Below, in pieces: positions 27,750 to 36,383 of a stretch of DNA of 64,000 nucleotides. The notes beneath the pieces are model-generated. The model did no database searches. It saw only the letters and a program-made list of their open reading frames with translations, and had not been told where the DNA came from. Position numbers and translations under genes: made by a program. The stretch's first letter is position 1. The number at the start of each line of letters is the position of its first letter. Source of the DNA: VAZQ01 sp963725185 (lineage in GTDB: Bacteria > Pseudomonadota > Alphaproteobacteria > Rhizobiales > Xanthobacteraceae); the NCBI GenBank assembly GCA_963725185.1, contig CAVRXO010000003.1, forward strand, positions 682,001 through 746,000. Direction: 5' to 3'.

Positions 27750-28622
27750 CGGTTCTGCCCCGCCCGCTCCAGCGCCAGGAGCGCGGTGCGCCGCGCCAGC
27801 ACCCCCGCCACCTTGGTGCGGTATTCCTTGGTTCCGCGCTTGTCGTCGATCGGCCGGCAGGCCGCGCTCGCCGCCTGGGCGAGCCGATCGAGGGCGGCAT
27901 CGTCGATGCGCGCTCCGACCAGCGCCGCGGCCGCCTCCCGCACCAGCAGCACCGTCGGCGCCACTGCCCCGAGCGCCACCCGCGCCGCCGTGCAGATGCC
28001 GTTGTGGTCAAGGGTGAGGCTGATGCCGACCCCGACCACCGCAATGTCCATCTCGGTGCGCGGCGTGAAGCGCAGATAGGCATCGCCCGAATGCGCGCGG
28101 CCGCGGCGGCAGGAACAGCGAGACCACGATCTCGTCCTTGGCCAACGAGGTCTTGCCGGGCCCGACCGGAATGGCCTCGACCGGCACTTCGCGCATGCCC
28201 TTGGAGCCGACGATCCGGGCGACCGCGCCGGCCGCCACCAAAGCGGGCACGCTGTCGGCGGCCGGCGAAGCGTTGCAGAGGTTGCCGGCCATGGTGGCGC
28301 GGCCCTTGATCTGGATCGAGCCGATCAGCTTCACGCCGTCGACCACGCCCGGCCACGCCTTGGCAAACGCGGCATGATTGACGATCTCCATGCCGGGCAC
28401 CGCGGCGCCGACGCGAAACCCGCCGTTCTCGGCAACGATCCGGCGCAGCTCGGCGATCTTCTTGATGTCGACCAGGAGCTGCGGCTCGATCAGATCGGTC
28501 TCCATCTGGACGATCACATCGGTACCGCCGGCGAGCAGGCGCGCCGTCCCGCTCGCGCCCGCCAGCAGCGCGACCGCCGCCTCCAGGCTTTGCGGCGCTT
28601 CGTACCTGAGTTCCACCATCAT
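27746..28622 (-). CDS. FAD-binding subunit of the xanthine-dehydrogenase-type enzyme, one frame break
   Basis: About 291 residues after repair. N-terminal half: MMVELRYEAPQSLEAAVALL with the FAD motif LLAGGTDVIVQM and the second motif TMAGNLCNASPAADSVPAL. The frame then changes at about 28093, within LPPRPRA, and continues as HSGDAYLRFTPRTEMDIAVVGVGISL to ...LLALERAGQNR. This is full CoxM/XdhB length. One extra base explains the break. The start is one of two adjacent ATGs (28622 or 28619). First gene of the operon. Confidence 0.9.
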
Positions 28623-28974
28623 GCTCCCCGATCAATTCCGTGCCGTCGCGCTTTTGGATCATGTCCCGAAACCGCGGCGAGGCCAAGCCGCGTCTCCCCT
28701 GTCACCGGCCGGGTCTTTTGTCCAGTCGCGCCCCCTCCTCACCGGTCGCGTTTGCCGCAGCCGCCGCTCCGCATTCGCCGATTTGCGTTGCGCGCCGCCC
28801 GCCTCGACCGTTTCGGCCGGTCCGGAACTGTAACATAGTTACGTAATATAGTTACATACCGCGCGACCCGGGGCATCGACCCGCGGTACCTCGCTATCCT
28901 GATCGTCCTTGTGCTACGCTCCCGCCCGGCAGTTCACTGATCAAATCGAATCAACAATCATCGGGAGGATTACG
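28623..28974. other. Divergent intergenic region, Mo-hydroxylase operon / lectin-like gene
   Basis: 352 bp without a gene. The first 180 bp are GC-rich and unremarkable. The part at 28829-28856 is a conspicuously AT-rich double dyad, annotated separately. Confidence 0.45.
28829..28856. promoter_or_regulatory. Double operator-like dyad
   Basis: Two adjacent 13-bp dyads: GTAACATAGTTAC (28830-28842, perfect 5-bp arms) and GTAATATAGTTAC (28843-28855, one mismatch). The outer ends TGTAAC and GTTACA make a larger palindrome. Such spacing suits TetR- or MarR-type dimers. It lies 207 bp upstream of the FAD-subunit start and about 120 bp upstream of the lectin-like gene. No regulator gene is adjacent. 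Confidence 0.6.
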
Positions 28975-29649
28975 ATGCATAGCTCCGTGCGTTTGCCCAT
29001 GCTTGCCGGCGTGGCGTTGCTCGCTCTTGGAGGGATGGCGCAGGCCCAGCAGGGCCCGCAAGCGCCCAACATGACCTTCTTCGTCACCAGCGCCGGGCCG
29101 GGCAAGGGCGCGGATCTGGGCGGCCTGGAAGGGGCGGACGCCCATTGCCAGAAGCTCGCCGCAACGGTGGGCGCCGGGGGCAAGACCTGGCACGCTTATC
29201 TGAGCACCAACACCAACGCCGCGGCTCCGGACAAGACGGTCAACGCCCGCGACCGGATCGGCAAGGGTCCCTGGCAGAACTTCAAGGGCGAGGTCATCGC
29301 CACCAGCGTCGATGACCTGCACAGCGACAACAACAAGATCAATACCAATAGCGGCCTCACCGAGCGCGGGCAAAGGATTCCCGGCGTGGGCTTTATCCTG
29401 AACGCTCACGACATGATGACCGGCTCGCAGCCGGACGGCCGGGCGTTCCCGGGCAACATGAACATGACCTGCAACAACTACTCCAGCAGCAACTTCGGCA
29501 AGGTCGAGGTCGGCCATGTGGATCGCACCGGTCTTGCCGACACCGCGCAGGCGCATTCCTGGAATTCGTCGCACCAGTCGCGCGACTGCTCGCAGGAAGG
29601 CCTGATCTCGACCGGCGGCAACGGCCTGTTCTACTGCTTCGCGCAATAG
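28975..29649 (+). CDS. Secreted lectin-like protein, copy 1 of a tandem pair
   Basis: 224 residues from ATG 28975, which follows GGGAGG. Signal peptide LPMLAGVALLALGGMAQAQ. The mature part opens MTFFVTSAGPGKGADLGGLEGADAHCQKLAA and holds TWHAYLSTNTN, ARDRIGKGPW and a C-terminal CNN...CSQ...YCFA cysteine pattern. The layout suggests a C-type-lectin-like or DUF1554-like fold stabilised by two disulfides; this is inference from pattern. The neighbour at 29742 is a clear paralogue. Function unknown. Confidence 0.8.
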   Translation: MHSSVRLPMLAGVALLALGGMAQAQQGPQAPNMTFFVTSAGPGKGADLGGLEGADAHCQKLAATVGAGGKTWHAYLSTNTNAAAPDKTVNARDRIGKGPWQNFKGEVIATSVDDLHSDNNKINTNSGLTERGQRIPGVGFILNAHDMMTGSQPDGRAFPGNMNMTCNNYSSSNFGKVEVGHVDRTGLADTAQAHSWNSSHQSRDCSQEGLISTGGNGLFYCFAQ

Positions 29650-29741
29650 TGTCCTTTGCGGCACGGTCCTGGGTCAATGGAGTCGATGCGGGCCGGGCTC
29701 ACCGGCTCGCGATCAATCAAAATCTCACGGGAGGACTGATA

Positions 29742-30422
29742 ATGAGCACCATGCGTTCGTCGATATTGGCGTCAGCGGCACTCCTCGCCCTCGTGCTGGG
29801 CGGAACCGCGCAGGCGCAGGAGGCGACACAAGCCCCCAACATGACGTTTTTCGTGACCAGCGTAGGTTCCGGCAAGGGCGCCGACCTGGGCGGCCTCGCC
29901 GGCGCCGATGCGCATTGCCAGATGCTGGCGGCCTCGGTCGGCGCCGGCAACAAGACCTGGCACGCCTATCTGAGCACCAACACCAATTCCGCCAATCCGG
30001 GCGCCACGATCAATGCCCGCGATCGCATCGGCCGCGGTCCCTGGCAGAACGCCAAAGGCGTGGTCATCGCCACCAGCGTCGAGGACCTGCACAGCGCCGG
30101 CAACAAGATCACCAAGGAATCCGGCCTGACCGAGAAGGGCGGCATCGTCAACGGCGTCGGCGATACGCCCAACACGCACGACATGCTGACCGGCTCGACG
30201 ATGGAGGGCCGCGCCTTCCCGGACAATGTCAGCCTCACCTGCAACAACTGGACCAGCAGCAATTTCGGCGCCACCGTCGTCGGCCACGTCGACCGCCGCG
30301 GCAATGCCGACACCGTGTTCCAGCACAACTGGGCGTCGGCCCATATGACGCGCGGCTGCAGCCAGCCCGACCTGATCGCCACCGGCGGCGCCGGCCTGTT
30401 CTACTGCTTCGCCACCAACTGA
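29742..30422 (+). CDS. Secreted lectin-like protein, copy 2 of a tandem pair
   Basis: 226 residues from ATG 29742 (ribosome-binding site GGGAGG). Signal peptide SSILASAALLALVLGGTAQAQ. Aligns with the preceding protein almost without gaps (MTFFVTSVGSGKGADLGGLAGADAHCQ, WHAYLSTNTNS, ARDRIGRGPWQN, TCNNWTSSNFG, GLFYCFATN) and keeps its four Cys in the same order. The 92-bp gap has no obvious terminator, so the pair may be one transcript. Its stop is 8 bp before a repeat that carries the IS insertion. Confidence 0.8.
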   Translation: MSTMRSSILASAALLALVLGGTAQAQEATQAPNMTFFVTSVGSGKGADLGGLAGADAHCQMLAASVGAGNKTWHAYLSTNTNSANPGATINARDRIGRGPWQNAKGVVIATSVEDLHSAGNKITKESGLTEKGGIVNGVGDTPNTHDMLTGSTMEGRAFPDNVSLTCNNWTSSNFGATVVGHVDRRGNADTVFQHNWASAHMTRGCSQPDLIATGGAGLFYCFATN

Positions 30423-30430
30423 CGCACGTC

Positions 30431-30444
30431 GTAGGTTGGGTTAG
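30431..30444. repeat. Left end of REP-like copy C, split by the IS
   Basis: GTAGGTTGGGTTAG. The remainder of the same element (TTAGCGCGGCC...) resumes at 31949 after the insertion sequence. The shared TTAG is the target-site duplication. Confidence 0.85.
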
Positions 30445-31948
30445 TCTTACTGCGTCATAAGCTTCCGTCGCCCATGTGTTGCAGTCCTTGCGCCACAACA
30501 TGGGCATCGCGGCAAGGTTCTGACAATCGCGTCGATCAATCGTATTCGCATAGTTGCGATCGAGTTCTGGATGTGACGTTCAGGCCGCAATGGTGGATCC
30601 TCTGGGTCGATAACCGTCGGGAACTGCAAGTTGCGGGAAGAGCGCGGTGGAGCGAGATCCTGAGGGGGGAATCGTCTCCCTCTCGGAGATCAGGAACCCG
30701 TAGGCGGCGATACACATCGTGGCGTGATGGTGGAAGCCGCGCCATCCGCGCCCTTCATAGTGCCCAAGCCCGACCTCCTGCTTGAGTTCCTGATAATCCC
30801 GCTCGATGCGCCAACGCAGCTTGGCGAAGTCGACGAGTTCGCGGAAGCTGATATTCGCGGGCAGCGTCGAGAACCAATATTTTGTCGGCTCGGGTTCGCC
30901 TTCGGGCCACTCGATCAGCAGCCACTCCTGCGACAGCAATTCCGGAATCAGCTGATTATGTCCGACCCCGACGCGCACGCGCGCAAAACGCGAGCACAGC
31001 CACTCGGCCGACCCTTCCCGCCACCTGATCGTGCGCCAAGCATGCTTGGGCAGAGCTAGCGCCTGCTCCTTGATCGAGATCAAATCGGGTTCGTCGCGAC
31101 GCCCGGTATTGTTCAGCGGCTTGCCCCTGCGCTTGGGACCGACGCCCGATGGCCACACCAAGGTATTCGGCAGAACACCGGCCACGTAGATCAGTCCCAA
31201 GGCCGTAATGCCGGTGCGCAGCCGCGAGTCATTGCCATAGGCGGCGTCCATCAAAACGACCCCGCGCGGAAGGCCGGCCTCGCACCCCCACCGTATCTGC
31301 TCAAGCGCGATCTCAGGCTTGGTCTTGAAGCCGATGTCCAAAGGCACGCCGGTCTTCTCCCGACGCGCATCATCCACGACCCAGTCCTTCGGCAGATACA
31401 GCCGATACGCCACCGGCAAGCTGGCCCAGTGGTTGGCAATCGACAACGACACCGCCACCTGACAATTGGCCTGCTTGCCAAGCTGCCCACAATACTGATG
31501 ATGCACGCCCACCGAATGCTTGCCCTGCTTGGGGAAACCAGTGTCGTCGATGATCCAGGCCTCGATCGGCCCGTGCTTCTCGATCGCCGGCAGCACCAGC
31601 TCGCGCACCTTGGCCAGAACCTTCTCGTCCGACCAGGGCGCGATGCCGACAAAATGCAACAAAGACTGGTGTTGTGCAGCCGTCCGCGCCGGAGCCGTCT
31701 TCGCTGCCATCGGCTCCACGCTCTTGCGCTCGCCCGGCAGCATCAGGCCGGTGCAATAGTCACGCAGCGGACCGCTCCGGTCCGCGTGCCCCAAAACGCT
31801 CGCAAGCCCTTCGACATACGCCGAAAATCGGCCTCCGCTATTCTCTTGGCTCCCGAGATTCATGTCAGCCCTCCGCCTGCCAACCTCGAATCTCGCCAAA
31901 TAGTTGATTCTCGACGCCTATGTCCTGCGACCTTCTGACTCAGTAAGA
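30445..31948 (-). mobile_element. IS701-type insertion sequence, copy 1 (1504 bp)
   Basis: Ends TCTTACTGCGTCATAAG (left) and, read inward from the right, TCTTACTGAGTCAGAAG form the terminal inverted repeats. The element is flanked by TTAG on both sides (30441-30444 and 31949-31952), a 4-bp duplication fitting the YTAG preference known for IS701. It contains one transposase gene. It lies inside a REP-like palindrome. Confidence 0.92.
30580..31863 (-). CDS. IS701-family DDE transposase
   Basis: 427 residues from ATG 31863, chosen because GGAGGG lies 6 bp upstream; a further ATG at 31899 is also open. DDE residues: D in AWIIDDTGFPKQGKHSVGV, D in LMDAAYGND and E in RWRIERDYQELKQEVGLGHYEGR. The frame is intact, so the element may be active. 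Differs from the second copy at one residue (Ser here, Leu there, after AYGND). Confidence 0.95.
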   Translation of the reverse strand: MNLGSQENSGGRFSAYVEGLASVLGHADRSGPLRDYCTGLMLPGERKSVEPMAAKTAPARTAAQHQSLLHFVGIAPWSDEKVLAKVRELVLPAIEKHGPIEAWIIDDTGFPKQGKHSVGVHHQYCGQLGKQANCQVAVSLSIANHWASLPVAYRLYLPKDWVVDDARREKTGVPLDIGFKTKPEIALEQIRWGCEAGLPRGVVLMDAAYGNDSRLRTGITALGLIYVAGVLPNTLVWPSGVGPKRRGKPLNNTGRRDEPDLISIKEQALALPKHAWRTIRWREGSAEWLCSRFARVRVGVGHNQLIPELLSQEWLLIEWPEGEPEPTKYWFSTLPANISFRELVDFAKLRWRIERDYQELKQEVGLGHYEGRGWRGFHHHATMCIAAYGFLISERETIPPSGSRSTALFPQLAVPDGYRPRGSTIAA

Positions 31949-32087
31949 TTAGCGCGGCCACCGAAGTTGATGTGCACGAGAACGCCGACCCGCGCGTAAC
32001 CCGACATCCGGCGCCGCCGTCGGATTACGCGCGGACCGAAGTCCTGCGACTTCGCCCAAGCGAATCGGCCGCGCTAATCCAACCTAC
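31949..32087. repeat. REP-like copy C, right portion
   Basis: TTAGCGCGGCCACCG, then an inner hairpin (CGCGTAACCCGACATCC ... GTCGGATTACGCGCG), ending CGGCCGCGCTAATCCAAC and CTAC. Together with 30431-30444 it is one palindromic element. Confidence 0.88.
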
Positions 32088-32105
32088 ATGGCGCGACGCA
32101 CGATC

Positions 32106-32119
32106 GTAGGTCGGGTTAG
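32106..32119. repeat. Left end of REP-like copy D, split by the second IS
   Basis: GTAGGTCGGGTTAG. This is the start of the second 1675-bp unit. The 18 bp before it (32088-32105) are repeated before 33781. Confidence 0.85.
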
Positions 32120-33623
32120 TCTTACTGCGTCATAAGCTTCCGTCGCCCATGTGTTGCAGTCCTTGCGCCACAACATGGGCATCGCGGCAAGGTTCTGACA
32201 ATCGCGTCGATCAATCGTATTCGCATAGTTGCGATCGAGTTCTGGATGTGACGTTCAGGCCGCAATGGTGGATCCTCTGGGTCGATAACCGTCGGGAACT
32301 GCAAGTTGCGGGAAGAGCGCGGTGGAGCGAGATCCTGAGGGGGGAATCGTCTCCCTCTCGGAGATCAGGAACCCGTAGGCGGCGATACACATCGTGGCGT
32401 GATGGTGGAAGCCGCGCCATCCGCGCCCTTCATAGTGCCCAAGCCCGACCTCCTGCTTGAGTTCCTGATAATCCCGCTCGATGCGCCAACGCAGCTTGGC
32501 GAAGTCGACGAGTTCGCGGAAGCTGATATTCGCGGGCAGCGTCGAGAACCAATATTTTGTCGGCTCGGGTTCGCCTTCGGGCCACTCGATCAGCAGCCAC
32601 TCCTGCGACAGCAATTCCGGAATCAGCTGATTATGTCCGACCCCGACGCGCACGCGCGCAAAACGCGAGCACAGCCACTCGGCCGACCCTTCCCGCCACC
32701 TGATCGTGCGCCAAGCATGCTTGGGCAGAGCTAGCGCCTGCTCCTTGATCGAGATCAAATCGGGTTCGTCGCGACGCCCGGTATTGTTCAGCGGCTTGCC
32801 CCTGCGCTTGGGACCGACGCCCGATGGCCACACCAAGGTATTCGGCAGAACACCGGCCACGTAGATCAGTCCCAAGGCCGTAATGCCGGTGCGCAGCCGC
32901 AAGTCATTGCCATAGGCGGCGTCCATCAAAACGACCCCGCGCGGAAGGCCGGCCTCGCACCCCCACCGTATCTGCTCAAGCGCGATCTCAGGCTTGGTCT
33001 TGAAGCCGATGTCCAAAGGCACGCCGGTCTTCTCCCGACGCGCATCATCCACGACCCAGTCCTTCGGCAGATACAGCCGATACGCCACCGGCAAGCTGGC
33101 CCAGTGGTTGGCAATCGACAACGACACCGCCACCTGACAATTGGCCTGCTTGCCAAGCTGCCCACAATACTGATGATGCACGCCCACCGAATGCTTGCCC
33201 TGCTTGGGGAAACCAGTGTCGTCGATGATCCAGGCCTCGATCGGCCCGTGCTTCTCGATCGCCGGCAGCACCAGCTCGCGCACCTTGGCCAGAACCTTCT
33301 CGTCCGACCAGGGCGCGATGCCGACAAAATGCAACAAAGACTGGTGTTGTGCAGCCGTCCGCGCCGGAGCCGTCTTCGCTGCCATCGGCTCCACGCTCTT
33401 GCGCTCGCCCGGCAGCATCAGGCCGGTGCAATAGTCACGCAGCGGACCGCTCCGGTCCGCGTGCCCCAAAACGCTCGCAAGCCCTTCGACATACGCCGAA
33501 AATCGGCCTCCGCTATTCTCTTGGCTCCCGAGATTCATGTCAGCCCTCCGCCTGCCAACCTCGAATCTCGCCAAATAGTTGATTCTCGACGCCTATGTCC
33601 TGCGACCTTCTAACTCAGTAAGA
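32120..33623 (-). mobile_element. IS701-type insertion sequence, copy 2 (1504 bp)
   Basis: Same length and ends as copy 1 and flanked by TTAG (32116-32119 and 33624-33627). It lies exactly 1675 bp downstream of copy 1. Only isolated base differences are seen, for example at 32903 and one near the right terminus (ttctaact against ttctgact). It is best explained as part of a tandem duplication of IS plus palindrome. Confidence 0.92.
32255..33538 (-). CDS. IS701-family DDE transposase (second copy)
   Basis: 427 residues, identical to the copy at 30580 except for Leu in place of Ser after DAAYGND. Same ribosome-binding site before ATG 33538 and the same DDE motifs. Frame intact. Confidence 0.95.
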   Translation of the reverse strand: MNLGSQENSGGRFSAYVEGLASVLGHADRSGPLRDYCTGLMLPGERKSVEPMAAKTAPARTAAQHQSLLHFVGIAPWSDEKVLAKVRELVLPAIEKHGPIEAWIIDDTGFPKQGKHSVGVHHQYCGQLGKQANCQVAVSLSIANHWASLPVAYRLYLPKDWVVDDARREKTGVPLDIGFKTKPEIALEQIRWGCEAGLPRGVVLMDAAYGNDLRLRTGITALGLIYVAGVLPNTLVWPSGVGPKRRGKPLNNTGRRDEPDLISIKEQALALPKHAWRTIRWREGSAEWLCSRFARVRVGVGHNQLIPELLSQEWLLIEWPEGEPEPTKYWFSTLPANISFRELVDFAKLRWRIERDYQELKQEVGLGHYEGRGWRGFHHHATMCIAAYGFLISERETIPPSGSRSTALFPQLAVPDGYRPRGSTIAA

Positions 33624-33762
33624 TTAGCGCGGCCACCGAAGTTGATGTGTGGGAGAACGCCGCCCCGCGCGCAACCCGACATCCGGCGCCGCCGTCGGAT
33701 TACGCGCGGACCGAAGTCCTGCGACTTCGCCCAAGGGAATCGGCCGCGCTAATCCAACCTAC
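33624..33762. repeat. REP-like copy D, right portion
   Basis: TTAGCGCGGCCACCG to CTAATCCAACCTAC, matching 31949-32087 apart from scattered differences (gtgtgggag for gtgcacgag, gccccgcgcgcaac for gacccgcgcgtaac). Confidence 0.88.
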
Positions 33763-33780
33763 ATGGCGCGACGCACGATC

Positions 33781-33822
33781 GTAGGTCGGGTTGGCGCCGG
33801 CGTCCGGCCGGTGCGCGGCGAT
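33781..33822. repeat. REP-like fragment, start of a third unit
   Basis: GTAGGTCGGGTTGGCGCCGG matches the unit start at 32106 but reads TTGG where the IS target TTAG occurs, and has no IS. The homology fades within about 40 bp. Confidence 0.6.
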
Positions 33823-33882
33823 TGAACGAAACCTGCGACCTTTTCGGCATTTGTCGCGACAACTCAACCCTAATCCTGCAGT

Positions 33883-35439
33883 CTACTGGTGCATTGCCGC
33901 CTGGATTATCTTGGCGACCTCGGGGGAGGGGTGATTGTCCGCGCTGCCGGCCCGCCCCAAAGCCGCGTCGAGCGGCGACACGTGGCGGTCGTCCACGACG
34001 GCGACTTCCGCGCCGTGATCGATCAGGTACTGGACCACGCGGGGCCAAGCCCATTGCATCGCGCCGAATAACGCGGTCTGCCCATCCCGCTCCGGCAGCG
34101 TGCCGCCACGCCCCATGCGCGCGGTTCTGCTCTTGACGCGGTCATCCGCGCATTCACGCCCACGTCGGCGCCGGCCGCCGACAGGATTTCGAGCGTCGCG
34201 ATCGACCGATCCTGCGCATCTTTGGCGGTGGGATCGAAGCGCGGGCTGATGGATCGCATGCCCAGCCCCGCGGCGGCCATCAGCGGGGTCACGCCCATCA
34301 CGTTGGGCACGTCGATACGCCCTCCGTGCGTCCAGCAACAGCCGCACGGCCTCGCTGTCCTGCCCCCCGGCGGCACGCAACATGGGCGTGGCGCCGGTGG
34401 TTATGATCTCGTCGACGAAGCGACCGGAGTTGCCGCCGCGCCCGGGCCGGTGCATGTCCAACTGAGGATTGGGGTTGACGCCGGCGTCGAGAAACAGTCG
34501 TGCGAGCTCGAGCGCGGTGGTCTTCGTCGTGACGATGGGCGGCCCGGTGCGTTCGGCGTAAGCATCCAGACTGTACGTATTCATGTCGATCGCCGCGTAC
34601 AGCGCGGTGCGGCCCCACCAGTCCCACAGATTCGGATTGGCGCCGCGGTCGAACAGGAGCTTTGCCGTGTCGAATGCGAAATTGTCGATGGCCACCATCA
34701 GCGGCGTGACCCCGTCGGGGCTCGGCCGGTTGAGATCCGCGCCGGCGTCCAGCAGCGCTTGCACGCAATCCGTACATCCCGAGCGCGCCGCATAGAGCAG
34801 CGGTGTCAGGCCGCCGGTCGGGCGATACTGATTGCGCGGCTCGCCGGTCATCTGGCTCGGCCAGTCGTTGGCCAGCGCCCGGGCATTGACGTCCGCCTTA
34901 TGGTCGATGAGAAATCGCGTCAGCTCGGCTGAGCGTGCGTCCGCCGCCCACATCAGCGCCGTCTGGCCGCGCCATTTTTCTCGTGCATTGACATTGGCGC
35001 CGTGGCGCACCAGCAGGTCGGCAACGTCCACGGATCCCGCGCGCGCGGCCAGCATCAAGGCCGTCTGGCCGTCTTGGTTCGGCATCTCTACGTTGCTGCC
35101 TGCATCGAGCAGCATTGCGACCAGGCGAGCATTGGCAACCTTTACCGCCTCCGCCAAAGGGCTCGAGCCGTAGTTGTTGATGACATCGGGCTTCGCCCCG
35201 CGCTCGAGCAGCGCGCGGGCAAGATCCGCGTCGACCTTGTAGACTGCCCAGTGCAGCGGCGTCGTACCGTCTCCCTGGGCTGCGTTCACATCGGCGCCCG
35301 CGGCAATCATCTTGAGCGCGGCGTCGCGATTGCCGGCCTGTATCAGGCCGGCAAGGCTGTCATCGGCGGCGGCGGCCGTGCCGGCCGCTGCGAGGCAAAA
35401 AATGACTGCGAAAATGGCACGCTTCATGACGGTGTCCAT
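33883..35439 (-). CDS. Exported ankyrin-repeat protein, frame-disrupted
   Basis: About 518 residues after joining frames. Start ATG 35439 overlaps the preceding stop as TGATG; a signal peptide follows (MKRAIFAVIFCLAAAGTAAAA). Roughly ten to twelve ankyrin repeats follow, for example DGTTPLHWAVYKVDADLARALLERGA, GQTALMWAADARSAELTRFLIDH and DGVTPLMVAIDNFAFDTAKLLFD. The frame moves at about 34326 (after LLLDA; continues GGRIDVPNVMGVTPLMAAAGLG) and returns near 34140 (VKSRTARMGRGGTLPERDGQTAL). Last gene of the DUF1592 operon. It is probably a periplasmic binding scaffold. Confidence 0.85.
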   Translation of the reverse strand: MDTVMKRAIFAVIFCLAAAGTAAAADDSLAGLIQAGNRDAALKMIAAGADVNAAQGDGTTPLHWAVYKVDADLARALLERGAKPDVINNYGSSPLAEAVKVANARLVAMLLDAGSNVEMPNQDGQTALMLAARAGSVDVADLLVRHGANVNAREKWRGQTALMWAADARSAELTRFLIDHKADVNARALANDWPSQMTGEPRNQYRPTGGLTPLLYAARSGCTDCVQALLDAGADLNRPSPDGVTPLMVAIDNFAFDTAKLLFDRGANPNLWDWWGRTALYAAIDMNTYSLDAYAERTGPPIVTTKTTALELARLFLDAGVNPNPQLDMHRPGRGGNSGRFVDEIITTGATPMLRAAGGQDSEAVRLLLDARRAYRRAQRDGRDPADGRRGAGHAIHQPALRSHRQRCAGSVDRDARNPVGGRRRRGRECADDRVKSRTARMGRGGTLPERDGQTALFGAMQWAWPRVVQYLIDHGAEVAVVDDRHVSPLDAALGRAGSADNHPSPEVAKIIQAAMHQ

Positions 35440-36364
35440 CAGAGCACATTCGGTGAGAGAGAATTGTGATGCGCCCAATAGCCCTTGTGGGCGTCGTAGA
35501 CGAACCTGTACGGGTCGTGGAAGGTCCGATTGAGACCCTTCATCAGTCCCGCATCGAGCATGTCTTGTGCGCTCATGCCCTGCTTGAGGAGATCAAGCAT
35601 GCGATCGAAGAGCATGCTCGTCATGTCGAACTCAGCCTGCAGCTCGGCGCGGCCCACCACCGGACCGTAGCTCGGCACGATCCGCGTCTTCTCATCGACT
35701 GAGCTTCAAGAGTTTTTCCTGCGCATCGACGCGCCCGCCCAGCCAGCCGCCGCCAAACCAGTCAAGCACGGGATCCTTCAGCGGCGAGATGGCATCACCC
35801 GCGGCCAGCACGTTCGCGTCGCGGAAGAATACGTAGATATCGCCGTCGGTGTGGGCCTCGAGCAGGTGGCCGTACTCGATCCGCTCATTGCCCGGCGAGG
35901 GTCTTGTCGCCGGTAAAGAAGGTCACGGTCGGGCGAGCCTCTGCGGGCAGCGCTTTCTCGTACCGGTCCTCGTCCTGCAGGTAATAATCCGTCGCCAGAT
36001 GCACCCGGGTCTTTTCGTGAGCGATGATCGTCGCCCCCGACCGCCCGAAGGCGAGGTTTCCGCCCACCTGCTCCCGGTGCCAGTGCGTGTTGAACAGAGT
36101 TGTGGCACGGCCTCCACCCGGCAGCCCGCGCAGGTCCGCAAGCACCGCATCGGTGAACTTGGCAGCGCCGCTGTCCACCAGCACCTGACCGGTGCTTGCC
36201 GTCCGCACCAGGACATTACCCCCGGCGCCGGTGAGCATCACGAAACCATCGCTCACCGGGACGACAGCGGGGCTTTCCTGGGAGAAAGCGGAGCGCGCAA
36301 AGGGCGGCAGGGCGAGACCCAGGACGCCGCCCAACGCACCTTTCACTATTGCCCTGCGATTCAT
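35439..36364 (-). CDS. Exported MBL-fold metallo-hydrolase, frame-disrupted
   Basis: About 308 residues after repair. Start ATG 36364: MNRRAIVKGALGGVLGLALPPFARSAFS, a Tat-like leader. Metal motif NTHWHREQVGGN, then GATIIAHEKTR, GHLLEAHTDGDIYVFF and NVLAAGDAISPL, as in metallo-beta-lactamase-fold enzymes. The frame breaks at about 35892 (extra base in a ccc run) and 35698 (extra base before DEKTRIVPSYGPVVGR). C terminus ...HHNSLSPNVL. It lies 19 bp after DUF1552 and overlaps the ankyrin start, so it is operonic. Substrate unknown. Confidence 0.83.
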
Positions 36365-36383
36365 GGCCGGATGTCCTGAGCGC

